NCBI RefSeq assembly: GCF_002864685.1
Contig: NZ_NMQZ01000010.1
Location: 86,826-150,825 of the forward strand
DNA length: 64,000 nucleotides
Source: Alloalcanivorax mobilis
GTDB taxonomy: Bacteria > Pseudomonadota > Gammaproteobacteria > Pseudomonadales > Alcanivoracaceae
Reading direction: 5' to 3'
This document shows, piece after piece, positions 63,799 through 64,000 of this stretch (its first letter is position 1; each line of letters opens with the position of its first letter). The translations under genes were made by a program, and so were the position numbers. The notes beneath the pieces were generated by a model. The model was not told the DNA's origin and did no database searches. It was given only the letters and a program-made list of their open reading frames with translations.

Positions 63799-64000
63799 TT
63801 TAGCGGGAAGCTTCTTTTGGCTCGCGGCTGGGCCGCTCCATTGGGGGCGCGGGACGAGGCCGGTGCCTTCCGGGACCGCTCAAGCCATCCATGGCCGCTG
63901 TTAGTTTGGCCATCCATGGCCAAACAGCTCCCTCCAGGCACCGCCCTTGTCCCGCTCTCTGAGCAGCGTCACCGCCACGGGTCATCACACCGCCAGGACC
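63799..64000 (-). repeat. ~200-bp dispersed repeat, copy B (inverted), cut by the window end
   Basis: The minus strand from 64000 to 63799 matches the plus strand 33107-33308 base for base over long blocks, including the ends GGTCCTGGCGG and AGCTTCCCG. Copy B has the more regular inner stem GTTTGGCCAT/ATGGCCAAAC. It may extend beyond the window. Like copy A it begins within about 20 bp of a Rho-independent terminator. Confidence 0.85.

Overview
The window is high-GC bacterial chromosome with gammaproteobacterial gene content and order: infC-rpmI-rplT-pheS-pheT-ihfA-merR, dapA-bamC, recC-recB-recD, ydbH-ynbE-ydbL and mutS-fdxA. Hydrocarbon-degrader-style oxygenase genes, a cyanide-insensitive oxidase and arsenosugar genes suggest a marine Alcanivorax-like organism. 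That genus guess is inference; no marker search was possible.

Layout. 1-4600 is a catabolic island: a Rieske oxygenase alpha subunit cut by the window edge, a [2Fe-2S] ferredoxin, a ferredoxin reductase, an acyl-CoA synthetase and a TetR regulator. Three copies of one palindrome sit in its promoters, so it reads as a single TetR regulon. 4600-5400 holds a decayed IS3-family element. 5415-9106 has mutS, fdxA and, convergent with fdxA, a GacA-activated RsmZ-type regulatory RNA that I recognise from its upstream activating palindrome and its GGA-loop hairpins. 9171-11878 has an Hpt protein and the arsS/glycosyltransferase arsenosugar-type operon. 12060-14560 is a lower-GC patch carrying a Clp-fold SDH-type protease with a 59-residue partner, next to tRNA-Arg. 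14780-23700 holds repeats, cardiolipin synthase, a KamA-type radical SAM enzyme, a lipoprotein, an AraC regulator and a MocR/LysE pair.

23838-32780 is the recCBD operon. 33107-37829 has a dispersed repeat, an OmpA-family porin and the ydbL-ynbE-ydbH envelope lipid-transport operon. 38024-44321 is a translation block (tRNA-Pro, ihfA, pheST, rplT, rpmI, infC with an ATT start, tRNA-Val). 44416-48643 has a GntR regulator, an HD protein and a cioAB-type oxidase operon. 49015-56785 carries purC, an MBL hydrolase, bamC, dapA, bcp, an AI-2E family permease, a TusA-like protein, bepA and nadA.

56984-63541 is one overlapping six-gene operon (DUF523/DUF1722, MerR, photolyase, flavin amine oxidase, DUF1365, cyclopropane synthase-like). 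It is preceded by TGTACA-N12-TGTACA, the operator form described for light-responsive LitR-class MerR proteins, so I read it as a light or photo-oxidative stress operon. The window ends in a second, inverted copy of the ~200 bp repeat found at 33107.
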